From Physcomitrium patens (lineage: Eukaryota > Streptophyta > Bryopsida > Funariales > Funariaceae): a stretch of DNA of 64,000 nt. This document shows, in pieces, positions 1-14,000 of this stretch (the stretch's first letter is position 1; the number at the start of each line of letters is the position of its first letter). The stretch is from NCBI RefSeq assembly GCF_000002425.4, contig NC_037259.1, forward strand, positions 2,395,950 to 2,459,949, given 5' to 3'. Both the position numbers and the translations under genes were made by a program. The notes under the pieces are model-generated. The model worked only from the letters and a program-made list of their open reading frames with translations, was not told where the DNA came from and searched no databases.

Positions 1-3000
1 TAGGTGAAGAACCTAAGTTGACAATTTAAGGTATTTTGACGTTATAGATTCTTAGATGCCAAATCTCCTCCATACTTGTGTCTTCATTGTCAACAAGTAT
101 TAGTATAGGATTGTAGCATAGTGTTGTAGAAGCTAAAACGGATCAAGCAACAATATTATCAACAAGCTTCATAACTTTGAGAAATATCAAGAGCACCAAA
201 ATGTATGAATTATCACTACATTAACAAAATTAGTTCTAATTTGTATTTATGATGATGTAATTTTTTTAATTTAATTTTAGACTTTTTTTGTAGAGACACT
301 ACAATAATCAGAAAATTATTGAAAATTAATGGAAATTTGTAAAGTGGTGCATTTATTTTCAAAACCATGTCTTTACCAAATGTATGGTAGGATTGTTTTA
401 TTGAGGATACCTTAAATATTAAAATGCTACTTGTAGGAATTTATTGATTGGATTGCCTTAAAGAAAACCATTTAATATACTCTCTATAATGAAAGTTTGA
501 AAGTTTTATGGAAATTTGTAAAGTAGTCTACTTATTCTTAAAACCAAATCTTTATATAATTATTAAAAAAAATAAAATTTCATAATAGAATTTTATTAAA
601 AATAAGTTATAGTAATAAATCAAAGCGTTTTAAATTAATATTTTTTAATATTTAATATATTAATATTTTTTATTGGTTTGTTAAAAATATATATTTAATA
701 TAATAATAGAAATATAATTTATATTGAAACAACTGAGAATAAATTAATTCTTATCCTAAATGTATATTTTAATAACTTTTTTTGTCCTAAAGTATGTTTT
801 GGATGCATTTCTTGTAATATATTTTTAATTAAATGCATCTAAATATATTCTACTATCTCTTTATTTAGTCTATTTTATTTCAAATCTCATTATTATTAAT
901 AAGTTTTATTATTAATAAAATTATCAATTATTTTTGTCAAACATAAACTAAAATTATTAATAGATTCAAAAACACAAGAATATTTATAATTTTTTTGGAA
1001 ATCACAATCACAGAAAACAATGTCATCAACTAAAAAAAATTATATTATTAATGAAAAATTATACTAAAAAAAACCAACAAAAAAAAGAGAATTTAAATCA
1101 ATCAATTACAAGAAATAAACAAAAATAATTGTATCTTAGGAGTTAAAACAATGACAATAAGAGATCAATTATAGTTACCTTTTTATAATTGCAATGATAC
1201 TGCAAATATTTTTTAAAAAAAATGTAGTAATATTTAGTAATATTATCTTTGAATTATATCTTAATTATTTTGATTATCTTGCAATAATATCTTTATGACA
1301 AAACTTTGCATCTATAGGACTTCACATACTTATATGACTTTATAATAAAATATTTTTACAATCATATTTTTGTAATTATTATTGAAGATCAGAAAGCTCT
1401 TACTTAGTTACCACCACATGAAGATTAATAATAATAAGTTGCTAATAGTCAAAAGGCAATAAAGGATTAAAAGTAGTTACTATAGTGGTAGCTAGGATTT
1501 TAAGGTGGCAGTTAGGTTATGATGAACCTAGGTTTAGTTGGAAGGATGAAGATGTCACTAGATGAAGTCCATGTATTTTGGATGTAAAATCCACGTGTAA
1601 GTAAAGGGTGCTAGAAATAAGAGACATCTTACCCCACACTTCTCAATGTTTGCAAACCTTGTTGAAGCTAAATGTTTGTAACTTTTAGACTTCTTTTCTT
1701 CAATAATTATAATAAAAATTTTATTTTTAATAAATTAAAATATATTAATATATTATATAATACTATAAAAATATACATTAAATATAAAGAAAAAACATAA
1801 CTACATTATTGCAATAGCATCTATTATTAAAAAATTAATTAATTTAATTACCTTAATCACTTTGCATCTATGCCTTCATTATTTTATTTTTACACTTTAT
1901 TTATTAAAAATAAAATATCATAATTTTTATAATAACTTCTTTCTAATAATTTTTCTATTTATAAGATTATCTTATAAAAATATCTCAATTTCTTAAATAA
2001 AAATAACAAATATTATTACATCAATACTTTGATTATAATGATAAATTAAGTTATATTTTTTAATTAAAAAAATTGACTTATATATAAAGTAGGTAACATC
2101 CTACAATTTAGTATTTCTACAATAATATACTAATCACTTCAACCTCTTTGCAATAATATATCAATAATCTCAATTTTTTCACAAAAATACACCAATCAAC
2201 TCAATCTATTTACAATAGCATTCTAATCACCTCAATAATGTAAATAAATATAATATTATTATAACAATATCTTAATCACCATAACGAATTAATTTATATA
2301 ATTTATCTATTTTATAGAAATGTATCAATAATAAAGATAAAAATAATAACATCTTATTGCAAAAACTAAATTATTTAATTATTTTACTTTAACGATTATA
2401 AAAAACATCCTCAACTAATTTAAAGCAATATTCTCATGACAAGAAAATACCAACATTAGAACAATATAATATTTATTGTATTGACAAACATAGCATCACC
2501 ATCATAATAATATCTTGCAACATTATTTTATTTACTTAAACAAATATGATAATAATTTATTAATTAGTCATATTTTAAAACATATAAATTACTAAGATCT
2601 ATAAAATTAGATATATATTACTACTATAAATATAACAACACAAATAATTACTATACAACAATACTACAAGCACAACAACACTTTAATTACTACACAAAAA
2701 AATCATGCAAGAATATTTTAATCAACAAATTGATTCCACAAAAGCACCTTAATTACAAAAATAATTTGTAATAATATATAAACCATATTTATTATTATAA
2801 TATTAATTAGAAAATTCTATTTCTTAAAGATAGAAGTATAATTATGTGAATTTCCTCACAAATTATTTAACATGTTGAAAGAAAAAACTAAAGCACATGA
2901 CTTTGTTACTATGTGATAAGTGAGTGGAGAATTCTATTGCATATAAAAAGAAATATAACTTTGTAAATAGAAGGTGTTGACCACCTAATATGAATATATT

Positions 3001-4204
3001 AACAACTAGCCTATTCAAGGAGGTCTAATTGAAATATGGCCATGTGCTTTATTAAATTGCATGGTAGTTGGATAGGCTACAACAACTAAATGATAATACC
3101 ATTAATATGTGGCAAGTACAACATATCAATTGGCAATGTGATGTCAACTACTCATACTACATTATATTCAATAGGAATCATTTGCTCTCATAATAATTAT
3201 TAAAAATATTTCTTAGTATCTTAAAATAATACACTAAATATTTATTCTTTGATAATCTTACAATCTCTTATTTTTTATATAATCATATAAAAAATCATCT
3301 TGCACCAACATTCTAAATACAAGAACTATCATATATTATAACTTGATCACTTCATAATAACATCTCAATTACTAAAATTATCTTGATATAGCATTTTGAA
3401 TACTTATCAATATTATATATCAAAAGTGATATTTTTCTTATATAAATAAAATCATGTATAATTAATATGAATCTAATATTAAAAAATTCAACATGCATAA
3501 TATTTATCTCCTAAGGATGATTTCAATCAAATATAAAATATGAAATATATATAAAATATAACGGAAGAAATAAGTATATATATATATATATATATATATA
3601 GTAAAGAAATAAATAAACTATGAAAAAAATAAGATATTTTTTTATTAATATCTATTAAAAAAATTGAAACAAGTTAAATAAATAAATACATCATCCAATA
3701 TTTTACTTGCAAACATAAAAAATTAATGTAATTATACATATATTACATAATAAAACTTATGATTTGTAGATAAATTTTATTAAGATAATAATTTGTTATA
3801 AATTTTAATTTATTTATATATTTTTAAATATTACCAAAAGTATAAAATATTCAGGTATGAAGTGATTGATAAATTATTTCAAAATTCTTTAAAGGTTTTG
3901 TATTCATTCTACAACTATCAAATAATTTCACCTAGATATTGATATTCTAAAAAATATTATGAAATTTAAAACATTCTATTTTATAGTAAAAATATAAATA
4001 TTATTAGCTTTGCTAAGTAAATTATATAATGTGCATAAATGTCTAAATACATCACATTTTTTACCTTGTTTCAGCGTTTAATAAACTATTTTTTTTATTA
4101 TGAAATTATCAAGATGTAAAAAATAATTTTAATTCTCTTCAATAATCTAGTTAAAAATGGTTTTTTCTTTTTTTTCCTATTTGAAATTTTATGTATATAT
4201 ATAA

Positions 4205-4235
<31 letters not shown>

Positions 4236-4779
4236 TATTTTTAGCATCAGCATTATGCTTCATTATTATTTAATTAAATAATAATATCTTATTCTTTTCT
4301 AAATGTGTGTTTTTAAATTTTACATTAGTAAATTTAAATGTGTGTTAATTTTATTAGAAAGTACACGTTTTGTTCTGTAAAGAAAAATACATAAAAACAT
4401 GGCATTTTTAAATACCACTGTTTATTATTATTATTATTATTCTTCTTAGAAGCACTATTTGTAAAATCAAACTCCTAGACATAATTTATCTATTATGGTA
4501 AAACTTGAATAGATGAACAATAAGTATAAAAAATTAATACTTTAAAATCTCAAATATATTATGTTATAAATGTTTGAATGATTTTACATTAGATTTTTAT
4601 GTATGTAATTTGTAAATAATGTATTGAAATCGTGTTACAATTGCGTTTTACTATTGCGTTAGAATATTTAGGTATTAAAAACATCTTTTGCAGAAATTAT
4701 GATGTATAATATTCTGTATTTTTTCATTTTGTTAATATTATTTCTTGAAAACCTTCAATTACAAAGTGTACATATATAG
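1..4779. other. AT-rich intergenic spacer
   Basis: Very AT-rich DNA with stops in all frames and no coding stretch of note. It holds short poly-A and poly-T runs and a TA microsatellite near 3574-3600. A TA run passing into a short CA run lies around 4197-4235. No gene, RNA or recognisable transposon protein was seen. Old decayed repeats are likely but cannot be named from sequence alone. Confidence 0.7.
3574..3600. repeat. (TA)n microsatellite
   Basis: About 13 uninterrupted TA units in AT-rich spacer. It is one of many TA tracts in the window; others lie near 4961-4984, 6801-6829, 18705-18738, 21138-21169, 31143-31170 and 52985-53011. Confidence 0.9.
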
Positions 4780-4931
4780 AGGGCATTGCTAATGCCACCA
4801 CAACCTGCAATCCACTCAAAATATTTCTTAGTTATTTTTATTCCAATCAAAAACATTATTTGATCAAATGCTTTGGCACATATTGGGCAAAGGTGACATG
4901 TGGTATTGATGGTTATGGTGGCAATAGCAAA
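4780..4931. mobile_element. MITE-like element, copy 1
   Basis: A block of about 150 bp with imperfect terminal inverted repeats. The left end reads TTGCTAATGCCACCACAAC, and the reverse complement of the right end (about 4912-4929) reads TTGCTATTGCCACCATAAC. A related block with matching interior words (the CAATCAAA and GGCATGTGG-like segments) recurs at about 31171-31345. There is no coding capacity. Both copies border TA-rich microsatellite. This points to a small non-autonomous DNA transposon family. The superfamily is unknown, and exact ends and target duplications are not certain. Confidence 0.5.
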
Positions 4932-6130
4932 AACTATAAAGACATGAGCTATGTATGTATGTATATATATATATATATATATATAAAAACTTAGAAAAAA
5001 GAGAGGTGTGTGCTGGTTTGAATATATGTGTACATGATGTACAATCTCTGCTTCTAAACAGACATCATTATTTCAAAAGAAAAGACATTATTATTTTTTC
5101 TTATTATTTATTTAAAAAAACACACCCTTTTCAAACTAAACAGTCAATATCCTCTATATGAGGTTTTTACATAGATTTTTTGTGGCATCAAAGAAAATAA
5201 TTAAGATTCTTACAAAAATAAAAACAAAAATGTTCATACAACCAAGTTCATAAATGTTTACAAAACCAAAAATGAAATTTGCATTTTTTGTGCCTAAAAC
5301 CAAGTTTTAATATTGTAAACTTAGAAATTCCAAACAGTACATTTAAACAGTGTGTGTCAAGATTATAATCACATGCATCAATTTTATTTTAGACAAGGGT
5401 TATCACATGAATAATCCAGAATAGAATTGTATGAATTAATAAAAAATTGTAAAACTAATCTCAAAAACATTTTAGACCATCCTTATGTGCATGTATGTGT
5501 TTTTCGAACCACAAATTCAAATTTCAAACATGATCATTTAATATTTTAATCATGTGAACCCAACCAGAAATTTATGAACATTGAAACCTATATTCAATGG
5601 AATCTATTTTCCTTTTTTAGTTATTGGATTTAAAAAATAAAAAAATAACAGCTTTCACAATTTTATTAAATGAGAATAAGAATTATGAATGAACCCACCT
5701 AACGTAAAGAGTTAAAATTAATTATCAGATTGTTTCATAAACTTTACATTCTTGAATGTACAGACAATTAAGACCAAAAAGTGCGGCTCAAGAGAATTCT
5801 TTCCAGATTTCCTTCAAATTCTCCTCTTGAAAAGCACGTCTCAATGTATATTCAACACCCACGAATAATAACCGAGGATCCAGATCCTTCTCACTCTGCT
5901 GAAGAAATATCCACATGTATGTGAGTTCACACACATCACACACACACACACACAATTATAAAGCATAAATCTTAACTGGGTTGATAAGATCACAAAAGTA
6001 AATAAAGATGTGAAAAGTAAAAAAGTATGAGCAAATATACATGGAATACACATGCTAGAAGCAACAGGTGGCAACAGTTTTGCATTGAGATGACACAAAG
6101 TTTTACTTTTTACTTTTAAAATGTGATTTT
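4932..6130. other. AT-rich spacer with TA and CA microsatellites
   Basis: It begins with a TA tract (about 4961-4984) and continues as AT-rich DNA. A CA tract lies at about 5936-5954. Only short chance frames are present. The last part is less AT-rich and leads into the gene-like block beyond 6.1 kb. Confidence 0.6.
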
Positions 6131-6795
6131 TTAAAGCTTTTTTTTTTGAAACTTGGAGGGAGAAAAGGCTGGTATTGGTTTACTTAGGAAGGTACTAATT
6201 TTATTATTAAAATTTACGACGATGGATCGTGCGAAATTGACCCACACCCATCTGTCCAATGAGAGATTGCCACTTGTGACAGTTGTTTTCATGCAGAGCG
6301 GGTCAGTTCCATTGGTCAAAGTTAAACCCGCGCCAGGTGGGTAGCATTGGGAGGGGGAGGAAGCTTCCTCCCCCGTGCCGACGCCATCCTGGCAACCTGG
6401 GAGGAATGGGCGGGGGAGGCCTTTTGGGCCCAAAACCCTCGTGACCCTGCCCGTGCTGCTGGAAGTTTCCATCCCCGAGTCGATGAGAATAAGGGCTTGT
6501 CTGCACACATGGCTTGTGGGTGAAGTGTCTGCACACACACACCCACACGGAGAGAGAGGTGGGGGTTTGTAGTGAGTGAGACTTCGAAAATTAACTGTAA
6601 TAGTTACAACCTTTTTACTATTCCTGCCATATTTGGGGGACTATGCAGATGGAATAAGTGCGTTTGGATTAGTATTCGATGAATGAGGTCGTGCATCCGC
6701 TTATTTCATCCATTTGTTATCCCGTGGGGAGTGTGGGGTCCATTTCTCTCTGGTCCCAAATGCCCCACTGATAGGAACAAGAATGAAAATAGATT

Positions 6796-6830
<35 letters not shown>

Positions 6831-8194
6831 AACACTACCCTATGTGTTATCGTTCATCGTGCTCAGTGTTCACTGGATTACTATTGCAAGTTTCATTAGA
6901 TGGTTACTGGGGTAGGAGAATGAGAATGAAAATAATTGACGAAAAAGTATTATGAATTTAAAAAACCTCTACATATATTTATCAAGGGGAATGTATCTTG
7001 CAAAAGGAAGAGGAGGAAGACGATGTTTTCTAAAGGGATTTATGATTGCAAGGAGACAAAATGTTTCACATCCCCCCCCTTTATGTCATAATGTGTAATA
7101 CATTTATGGTTATATTCAATGCTCCGCTGCCCATGTAGTGAACATTAGTCAAGCTCTTTTCCAAGTTTATCGATTATTCTTCTTCTCTATGGTGTGGGTG
7201 GTAAGGGGGTATAAATTTGGGAGAGAATCTATTGACCCTCTTGTAAGCCCGCATTAAATCTCCTCATCTCCATTCCGCAACCATTTCTCCCACTGACATC
7301 AGCTATTCTTTTTTGAATTTAACTCACTCATAATTATTGCATTCCAGTATTGTTTCTCTTACAATACTTTCAGAAATACCATTAAAAATAGTCACAAGTA
7401 AAAATGAATATATTGCATTTCTTCAAAAGGACGTCCTTTTTTGATTAATGCCTATTCCAATTAAACATTATTTTATCGAAATTTGAATTTTTCCAAAGGA
7501 GGAGTGTGTCAACCTCTGACAAATATTTCAATCGCAAAAGTTTTTATGAGCGACATACGACGCATGGGCAAAAGAAGTAATACAGTGCATTGGTCGCTAG
7601 GTAACAGTTGCTTCAACAAAGGACAACCCTAGAATAAGAAATTCATTAAAAAAAAAACACCGTGCCAATCTTGGTGGGCATTGAACGAATGAAGTTTGAT
7701 GAATGAACCTTCATCCATATTCGATTCAGATGAATGAACTACTTTCGTCCATCTTCTATCCGCTCGTTCTTCTTCTTCTGCTTCTGCTCCGTGATCGTTA
7801 CTCCAGGTAGACGCAGCACAGCGCAGCCATAGCCGAGGAGGCATCAAATGTGCCGAACCCAACAATTGAGACGAAGTCCCTAAACCACTGTTTGCTGCGT
7901 AGCCCGGAGACATGCCTACGCTGGAGTACGTAAAAGATTTGCAGTGTCCAATCCAAACCCAACACAGGTCCAAACCTTACTTTGCCCTGAACAGAGTAAA
8001 GAAGAAGAAAACAAAGCAGGAAAAACCATGGCAAGTCAATCTGGTTGATCATAACTTCGGCTCAAATCAAAGCGATGGTGTCAGAACTTATAGTTGCTTT
8101 TTGGCCGCTAAGCTTCTGGACAAGCCCAGTGGCTGCAGTGTGAAGACGAGGATGTCAACTTTGTTGGTGGGAGCACTTGGACTTCAGGACCATC

Positions 8195-8401
8195 ATGCGC
8201 AGAATCGCTTCTCTGTTCTGGATTGTGCAGATATTCTTATTCCAGGGGAGAAGAGATCTCTGTTCAGATGCGCAGTGTTGGGGCGCGGGCTCTTCGGGTG
8301 GCCATTGGCTCGTTGCCGCTCTGTCTGGTCAAGGTCTTAAATTGCGGGGATTGTCATGCATAGTTTGGCGTGGAATTACGGCTTTCTGCTTTTTATCCTA
8401 A
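8195..8401 (+). CDS. possible small secreted peptide (doubtful)
   Basis: A frame of about 68 codons from the ATG at 8195. The predicted start is basic (MRRIA) and is followed by a short hydrophobic stretch that could act as a signal peptide. A small region with several Cys and Gly residues comes next. It overlaps a 142-codon frame on the same strand that starts at 7912. I recognise no family. With no homology and no splice evidence it may be a chance frame. Confidence 0.15.
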   Translation: MRRIASLFWIVQIFLFQGRRDLCSDAQCWGAGSSGGHWLVAALSGQGLKLRGLSCIVWRGITAFCFLS

Positions 8402-8693
8402 AACGAAATGAAACATTGCGGGGGTGAAGACTCGAATTATCTCTATACCCAGTTTTTAATTGTGTTTGGATGTCTCGAGCAAAAAATAGAGCCTGACAGG
8501 TTACCAAATGGGAGAGCTAGTAAATGAAACACCACCATAAGTTTGATATACATAAGTTTTTCGGAAATTTTTGCAACGGTGTGATGGACGGATTAATAGT
8601 GGGTGATCGAGAAAGTGGGTGAATGAAGCTCCACGAAAAGGCATTGGGTGCGACACGGAACAACAAAAGCAAAGGCCAAGAGCCGCGCTCATG

Positions 8694-8700
8694 TATAAAA
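8694..8700 (+). promoter_or_regulatory. candidate TATA box
   Basis: A TATAAAA motif followed by GGGCCCC lies inside the non-AT-rich block. Such a motif stands out here, unlike in the AT-rich spacers. It would fire rightward from about 8725-8735. A 5' UTR exon of NTMC2T6, more than 2 kb downstream, or a separate transcript are both possible. No transcript is visible from sequence alone. Confidence 0.3.
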
Positions 8701-11047
8701 GGGCCCCATCTTTATTTTGTGGATACTCCCCCACTCCAATAAGCGCACAACTTAAGTCTCATTTTCTTTTTTTATATATATATATTTTTTATTATTGTTG
8801 TTTTTTTTACTATAGTTTTATTCCTTTCATCCTGCCTTGGACGCGCTTTCACACCTCTAGAAATGTTCTGCCTAAACGTGATTTTTGCTTCATCCTTATT
8901 CGAGTGTTCCACGGAGGGGCTCCCCTATTGTTCGGCGCACGAGGAATTAAATCCTACTGATCCCCAAAACAGTGAAATCTATCGCGAAACTCTCCTAGTG
9001 CAAATTCTGCAGACACACGGGCACGCTGATTAAGTAACTGGTAAAAGAAAACTGGGTTCTGTGATTACTGTTCCAGCAATGCCCGAGAAGCCCCTTGCAA
9101 TGCCAATCCCCCACTAAAGACGCGTGTGAGAATGGAATCCAGGAAACGAAGCAGAGTCTCATCGACATGAGATGTTTGCGCAGGAAAGAGTATCACTGGG
9201 GTAATGGTGACGTGATAATTTACTAGCCAAATATTGCAGGAGGCACCTCCGGTAACGGAGGTAAGTTGGTTGAGAGGCAAGTATTGACGAACGAACTTGC
9301 CGAGGGCAAGCCTCGTGTTAGATTCCGATAGACATGGTGGCGTATTCGACGAGCAATGGACGAAAGCGTGAATGATTCCGTTTGCGCTTTGTCTGTCGCT
9401 GGTCGGTCGTTTCTGAGCAACGCACTCCCGACAAATGACATGACTACGGGGTAACCGTCGAAAACCCCGCGTGGGAGGCCAAGTCTCGTCGGAAATTGCT
9501 TGTTTTCGACATCAAGCGATGGTTTACCCCCGTCCCACGACCGCGGCCTCCTGACCAGAACGAGGAACCCAACACCAGCACGAAGCACACCAAAGGCCCC
9601 ACAAGCGAGGAGCTCAAATACCGATGGAGGGTATCTAACACCTCGATCTGCAAGTGTAGTCGAAATCATCCGTGGTAGAATCTCGAGGCTCGTCTATGAG
9701 CGTGGTCGTGTGGTGAGGCCAATCATCGGAATGCGGGCTTTGATGATGATGAATTGAACTCACACTCGCACGTCGTGCAGCCGCAATTGCTCCCAATCTG
9801 CGTGCCTGTGTCGGCGTTGTACTGCCCTCAGAACGCTGGTGCCTGAAGCTAGTCGCAGATTTGCAGTGTGGGAGACCAGTAGAGGGTGGAAAGAGGGTCG
9901 AACTATTGGGATCGAGGGGTTGTTTGTTTAGTTTTGATGAAGATTGGGAAACGGAACTGGGTTTTGCAGTTTCGGAGCTAATCCATGCGAGGGGTTGCGT
10001 CGCGAACTTGACGGGGTAGTGGTTGTTTGCGTGCTTCGGAGGTCTACATTGGACGTTCGTGTGTGGTGGGAAGCAGCTGAGAGATTACTGAGCGATTATT
10101 GTAGAGAGTATTGCGTGTGTGAGCGAATGGGTGGATGAGCTTGTGTTGAGAAGAGTATGTGTTTTTTCGGTTGATGGAATGTGTTCTTGTTTTGTGCGAG
10201 TGAGTGATGCGGAGGCAGTGGAGTGTTCGAGGGGGCGTAGGTATGAGCGTTGTGTTGCCACAACCATCTGTGTTGAGCTTTGCTTGTCGTAGAAATCATT
10301 GGTGATTACGAGATACGAGGATATTAGAGGGAATTTCAGATATAATTGAGTACAGTCCAGTTGTTGTTTCCTCTGTTTGTGAGGATTTCGCCCCTCCTGG
10401 TGTTGTGGACATACGGACCTCTGTGTCGGGTTCGGAAGTTTGCCACTCACGTCAGGAGTAGTACTGGCTGCAAAAGAGGACAGTAGTGAGGTTTTTCACG
10501 CTTGGTGGGGGAAAATACCGTTAGGGGAAGACAACTAGAAGCAACATAATCATCTTCGAGGTTTAGCCTCATGCGATATTCTCGTTCGTGTGATCTCTTC
10601 AGGACTTTCTTGAATTCCAGAAATTCGCGCGCATTCCTAGGGCAAAGCCATAATCCTTACAGCAGCTGAGCTTTGGAACACGACGATGTTTTGGATTTCT
10701 TGCTAGAGTGAATGGTTTCGATGAGGCCGCCATAGGCATTCCTGGCCTTGGCCACTTCTGCCGCAGTGTGGAATTTTGAGCCGAGGTGGAGGAGCCACGA
10801 GATTCAAGAAAGCACCCAAACTTTCATTTTAATTCAGAATTCCCGTTGGAGTTCATACTGAATCCTTTCTCTGGTATGACTTCTGCAAGCAAACACGTAG
10901 TTTCCGCAGTTTTTTTTATTTGAAGTGTCTTTTAGAACGTAGGTGGGTTTCTTTTTTGGTTGAAAGAGACGGATTTTAATACGAATGTCGAGTTGAAAGA
11001 AGTGAAGGAAGGCTCCTCTTTGGCTGTCATACAGAGACGCTGGCAGC

Positions 11048-14000
11048 ATGGAAGGGCTAGTTGAAGAGGAGGCTTCCCCCTCCGCGGGGAAGGTGATAGA
11101 TCAGTTGTTTCCCATGCCCCAGCTGGTGCCAGTACTCTTCATTGTGTTGCTGATGTTCATCTTGGGCATCAACTGGCTCATAGCGATTCTCCTCATCTGC
11201 TACGTTTCTTGGGTGAGTGCCTGACTTTGTTACCGCATGCGGTGAATTTCTTGATGCTGAGCTGAGAAGGAACGGCTTCGGTAGCGCCAGTCGTAGTTCC
11301 GAGAGTTTCACTTTGAACGTGCCAAAGATAAATAGATGCTTACAGGGGATACTTCTTGGACTCTTAAGTTTGGAAAGAAAAGCTTGGGTCTTTTCAAAAA
11401 TATTTCTGCTACTGCAGCTCACTCTTAACGAGTCTCTGCTGCTATAGTTTAAGATTCAGACATTGTTTTTCTAAAATTCTGGCTGTGGATTGCAGGTTCA
11501 GAAGCAGTATTTTGAGAGTGAGAGGCGACGGATACTGTTCGAAGAAAGGAAGAGAAGCAACACAAAAAGGGTATGCACACCTATTCCACTGTCCCACCTC
11601 AAGCATCGTTCTATTTCTGAAACAATAAAAACACGCAAACAACGGGGTGGCTGTTTTTGAGACTCCAGTTTTCGAGTTGTACACTATTTAAAATGTGTAC
11701 TGGACTTGAACTGATCATTTTTCCCAGTGCAGGTAATGAGCGAGGGCGAGACTCTACGTTGGGTGAACGAAAGCTTGAAGGTCATGTGGCCAGTATGTAT
11801 GCAAAAATTTGCGTCACAGAACTTCTTCACACCCATGGCGCCGTGGTTTTTGGACAGATACAAGCCCAAATATGTGGTTTGTAGCTTTAACTTCTGATCT
11901 AATTGACGACTGTGGGCAGATTAAATCATAGGTCGCTTGTATGTCTTCTAGTAGAATAATGTTCTAGATATGAACAATACCTCAACTTTGTGATAAAAGT
12001 TTTAGTTTATACCTGCACCGTAATTGTTGGCTTTTGCTTTGGTAGTCATCAACAGCTCCTGATAACATAAGATTGGTGCTTGCAGACGAAAGTGACGATG
12101 AACTCTCTTCATTTAGGAAACACGCCACCATTTTTCAGACTTATTCATGTACTGCAATCTTCCCAAGACAAAGAAGAAGTGGTAATCTTCTTCTTATGCC
12201 CTGCAATGCGCATCCATGTGGATAAATGCTTGCCATATTTGTCACGGGTCTTCTCTCCTGATTCTCATTCGTAGTCTTGTGCTGATATAAGATGAGAAGA
12301 CTACGGTGTTTTGAATCTTTTTTTACTTTGCAGGTTTTTGAGGCGCAAATGGAGTTTTTGTCTGACGAGGTTATGGGAGCTCGGTTGATTGTTGAAATAA
12401 GTGGCGTCAAAATCACCTTTTACATCTCAAAACTGTACATTAAGGGGACGGTGTGTACAAGATCTTCTGTTCTATAAGCTACAATCCCCGATTCTTTGTG
12501 TGCATTCAAATTATCAGAGTCTGGCGTCTTTTTCTGTCCTCTCCATTGTGATTGTAGCCAATTATTCTCTCTTCTTGATGTCCACGTTGCCTTGAGGATG
12601 TTCCTGTATCCTTTGTTAGCACAGCTGCTTTCACGGCACTGATCATTATACATGTATGTCTCAGGTCAAGTTTTCGTTGAACTTTGTGGGAGGTTGGCCA
12701 GTTCTAGGTCGAATACAGTTCTGTTTTGCAAACGCTCCCACTGTGAATATGGACGCACGGGGATACGGTCTCTACATGGGTTACATTCCAGGAGCTAAAA
12801 GCTGGCTGGTACTACACTGCTTTGCAGACTTTTTTAGCTTTTCAGTTGCTCACTGTTTTTTACTTAGTTGCATTGCCTTGTCTTTCTTTCTTTTTTTTCT
12901 TTCATTTTAATTTTTATTATATTTTTTGAAGTTTTGAATAGAATCTAGTGAAGTACTTCATAAAATTTCTTAATTTCTTTTCAAAGAAACTAAAACCAGT
13001 CATTTATTTAAAAATCAATTTAGACTTGTCAACAATCATTTCATTTCAGACCCTAAAATTATGCGGGGGTGCTTGATGACATGATGGACCAGGAGGAAAC
13101 ATTAGGCAGAGCTCTTGAGGAGTCAGTCGTTGAGGTATGTCCATGGCATTATCGTTTATTACACTTGATTCGCGTGATTACACATATTCCTTGCAATCGG
13201 CAGTATACAGATTAAATAGATCGTTCAATGGTTTGAATTCATAGGTTGTGGTGTGAGAAGAGACTTCATTCTGTCCAGATTCGCTCCAATCACATTCAGA
13301 TGCTTAGTGAAATATCGTGGTGTTTGTGCAGCCATACATGTTAGTCATCGATATGGAAAAGCTTGTGAGCAACATGATGTTTTCTGAACCTAAACCATCG
13401 CAGGGTGAGTCCAGAAAAAACGGCCTTTTCCCTCATTTGTAAGAGCATTTACTGGATAGTTCTTAATGCTTGCAATTATCAACAAACGTTGTTCAGGGGT
13501 AAATAACAGGGTGAATACTTTGTGACAGGCTTGCAAGACTTTTTTAGTGTGGAGCACAGGTCAGATTTTACAGTGCTCGTTGAGATTTTGGAGGCTGGTG
13601 ATCTGAAGGCTGGAAGAGCCAATGGTAAAATAGATCCCAATCTGTTCTGTTCTACTCACTACTACTGTCGCGTCATTTGTGACATCCCTGAGCTTAACAT
13701 GGTCTTGTCTCTTTGTTTGCTGTTGAACTTTTACGTAAGCAGCTACTGTTTATCAACAAATGCCCGCCATTATTGACACAGACCTATTCTTTTCGTTGAA
13801 GTTCTGAGCTCAATTTGTGTTGTCTCTGCAGGTTTGCCTGATCCAATTGTTGAGTTATCACTGAGGTCTCATATACAGAAAACCAAATCGAGACCGAAGA
13901 CGATCAACCCAGTATGGACCGATGAGAAACATCGTTTTCCCATAGAGAACTGGGAGTATTCAAACATCCTTATCTTACGGGTGATACACAAAAGCTGGAG

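Larger units (their letters stand above)
6131..11047. other. gene-like, non-AT-rich block with no recognised protein
   Basis: Base composition here is close to that of the neighbouring genes and unlike the AT-rich spacers, with GC-rich islands near 6240-6560 and 7740-8340. Open frames are short (at most about 150 codons), overlap on both strands, and match no family I recognise. The right part, up to the NTMC2T6 start codon, probably holds that gene's promoter and 5' UTR. The left part could contain an untranslated transcript, a small-peptide gene or a decayed gene. A TATA element lies at 8694. Confidence 0.5.

Noticed and set aside
6131-6548. Three overlapping minus-strand frames of 74 to 135 codons
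   Set aside because: Overlapping frames in a GC-rich patch, rich in Pro and Gly, with no family match. Probably chance frames.
9223-9669. Minus-strand frame of 148 codons
   Set aside because: No recognisable motif, a plus-strand frame overlaps it, and no supporting splice sites. Kept only as part of the unexplained block.
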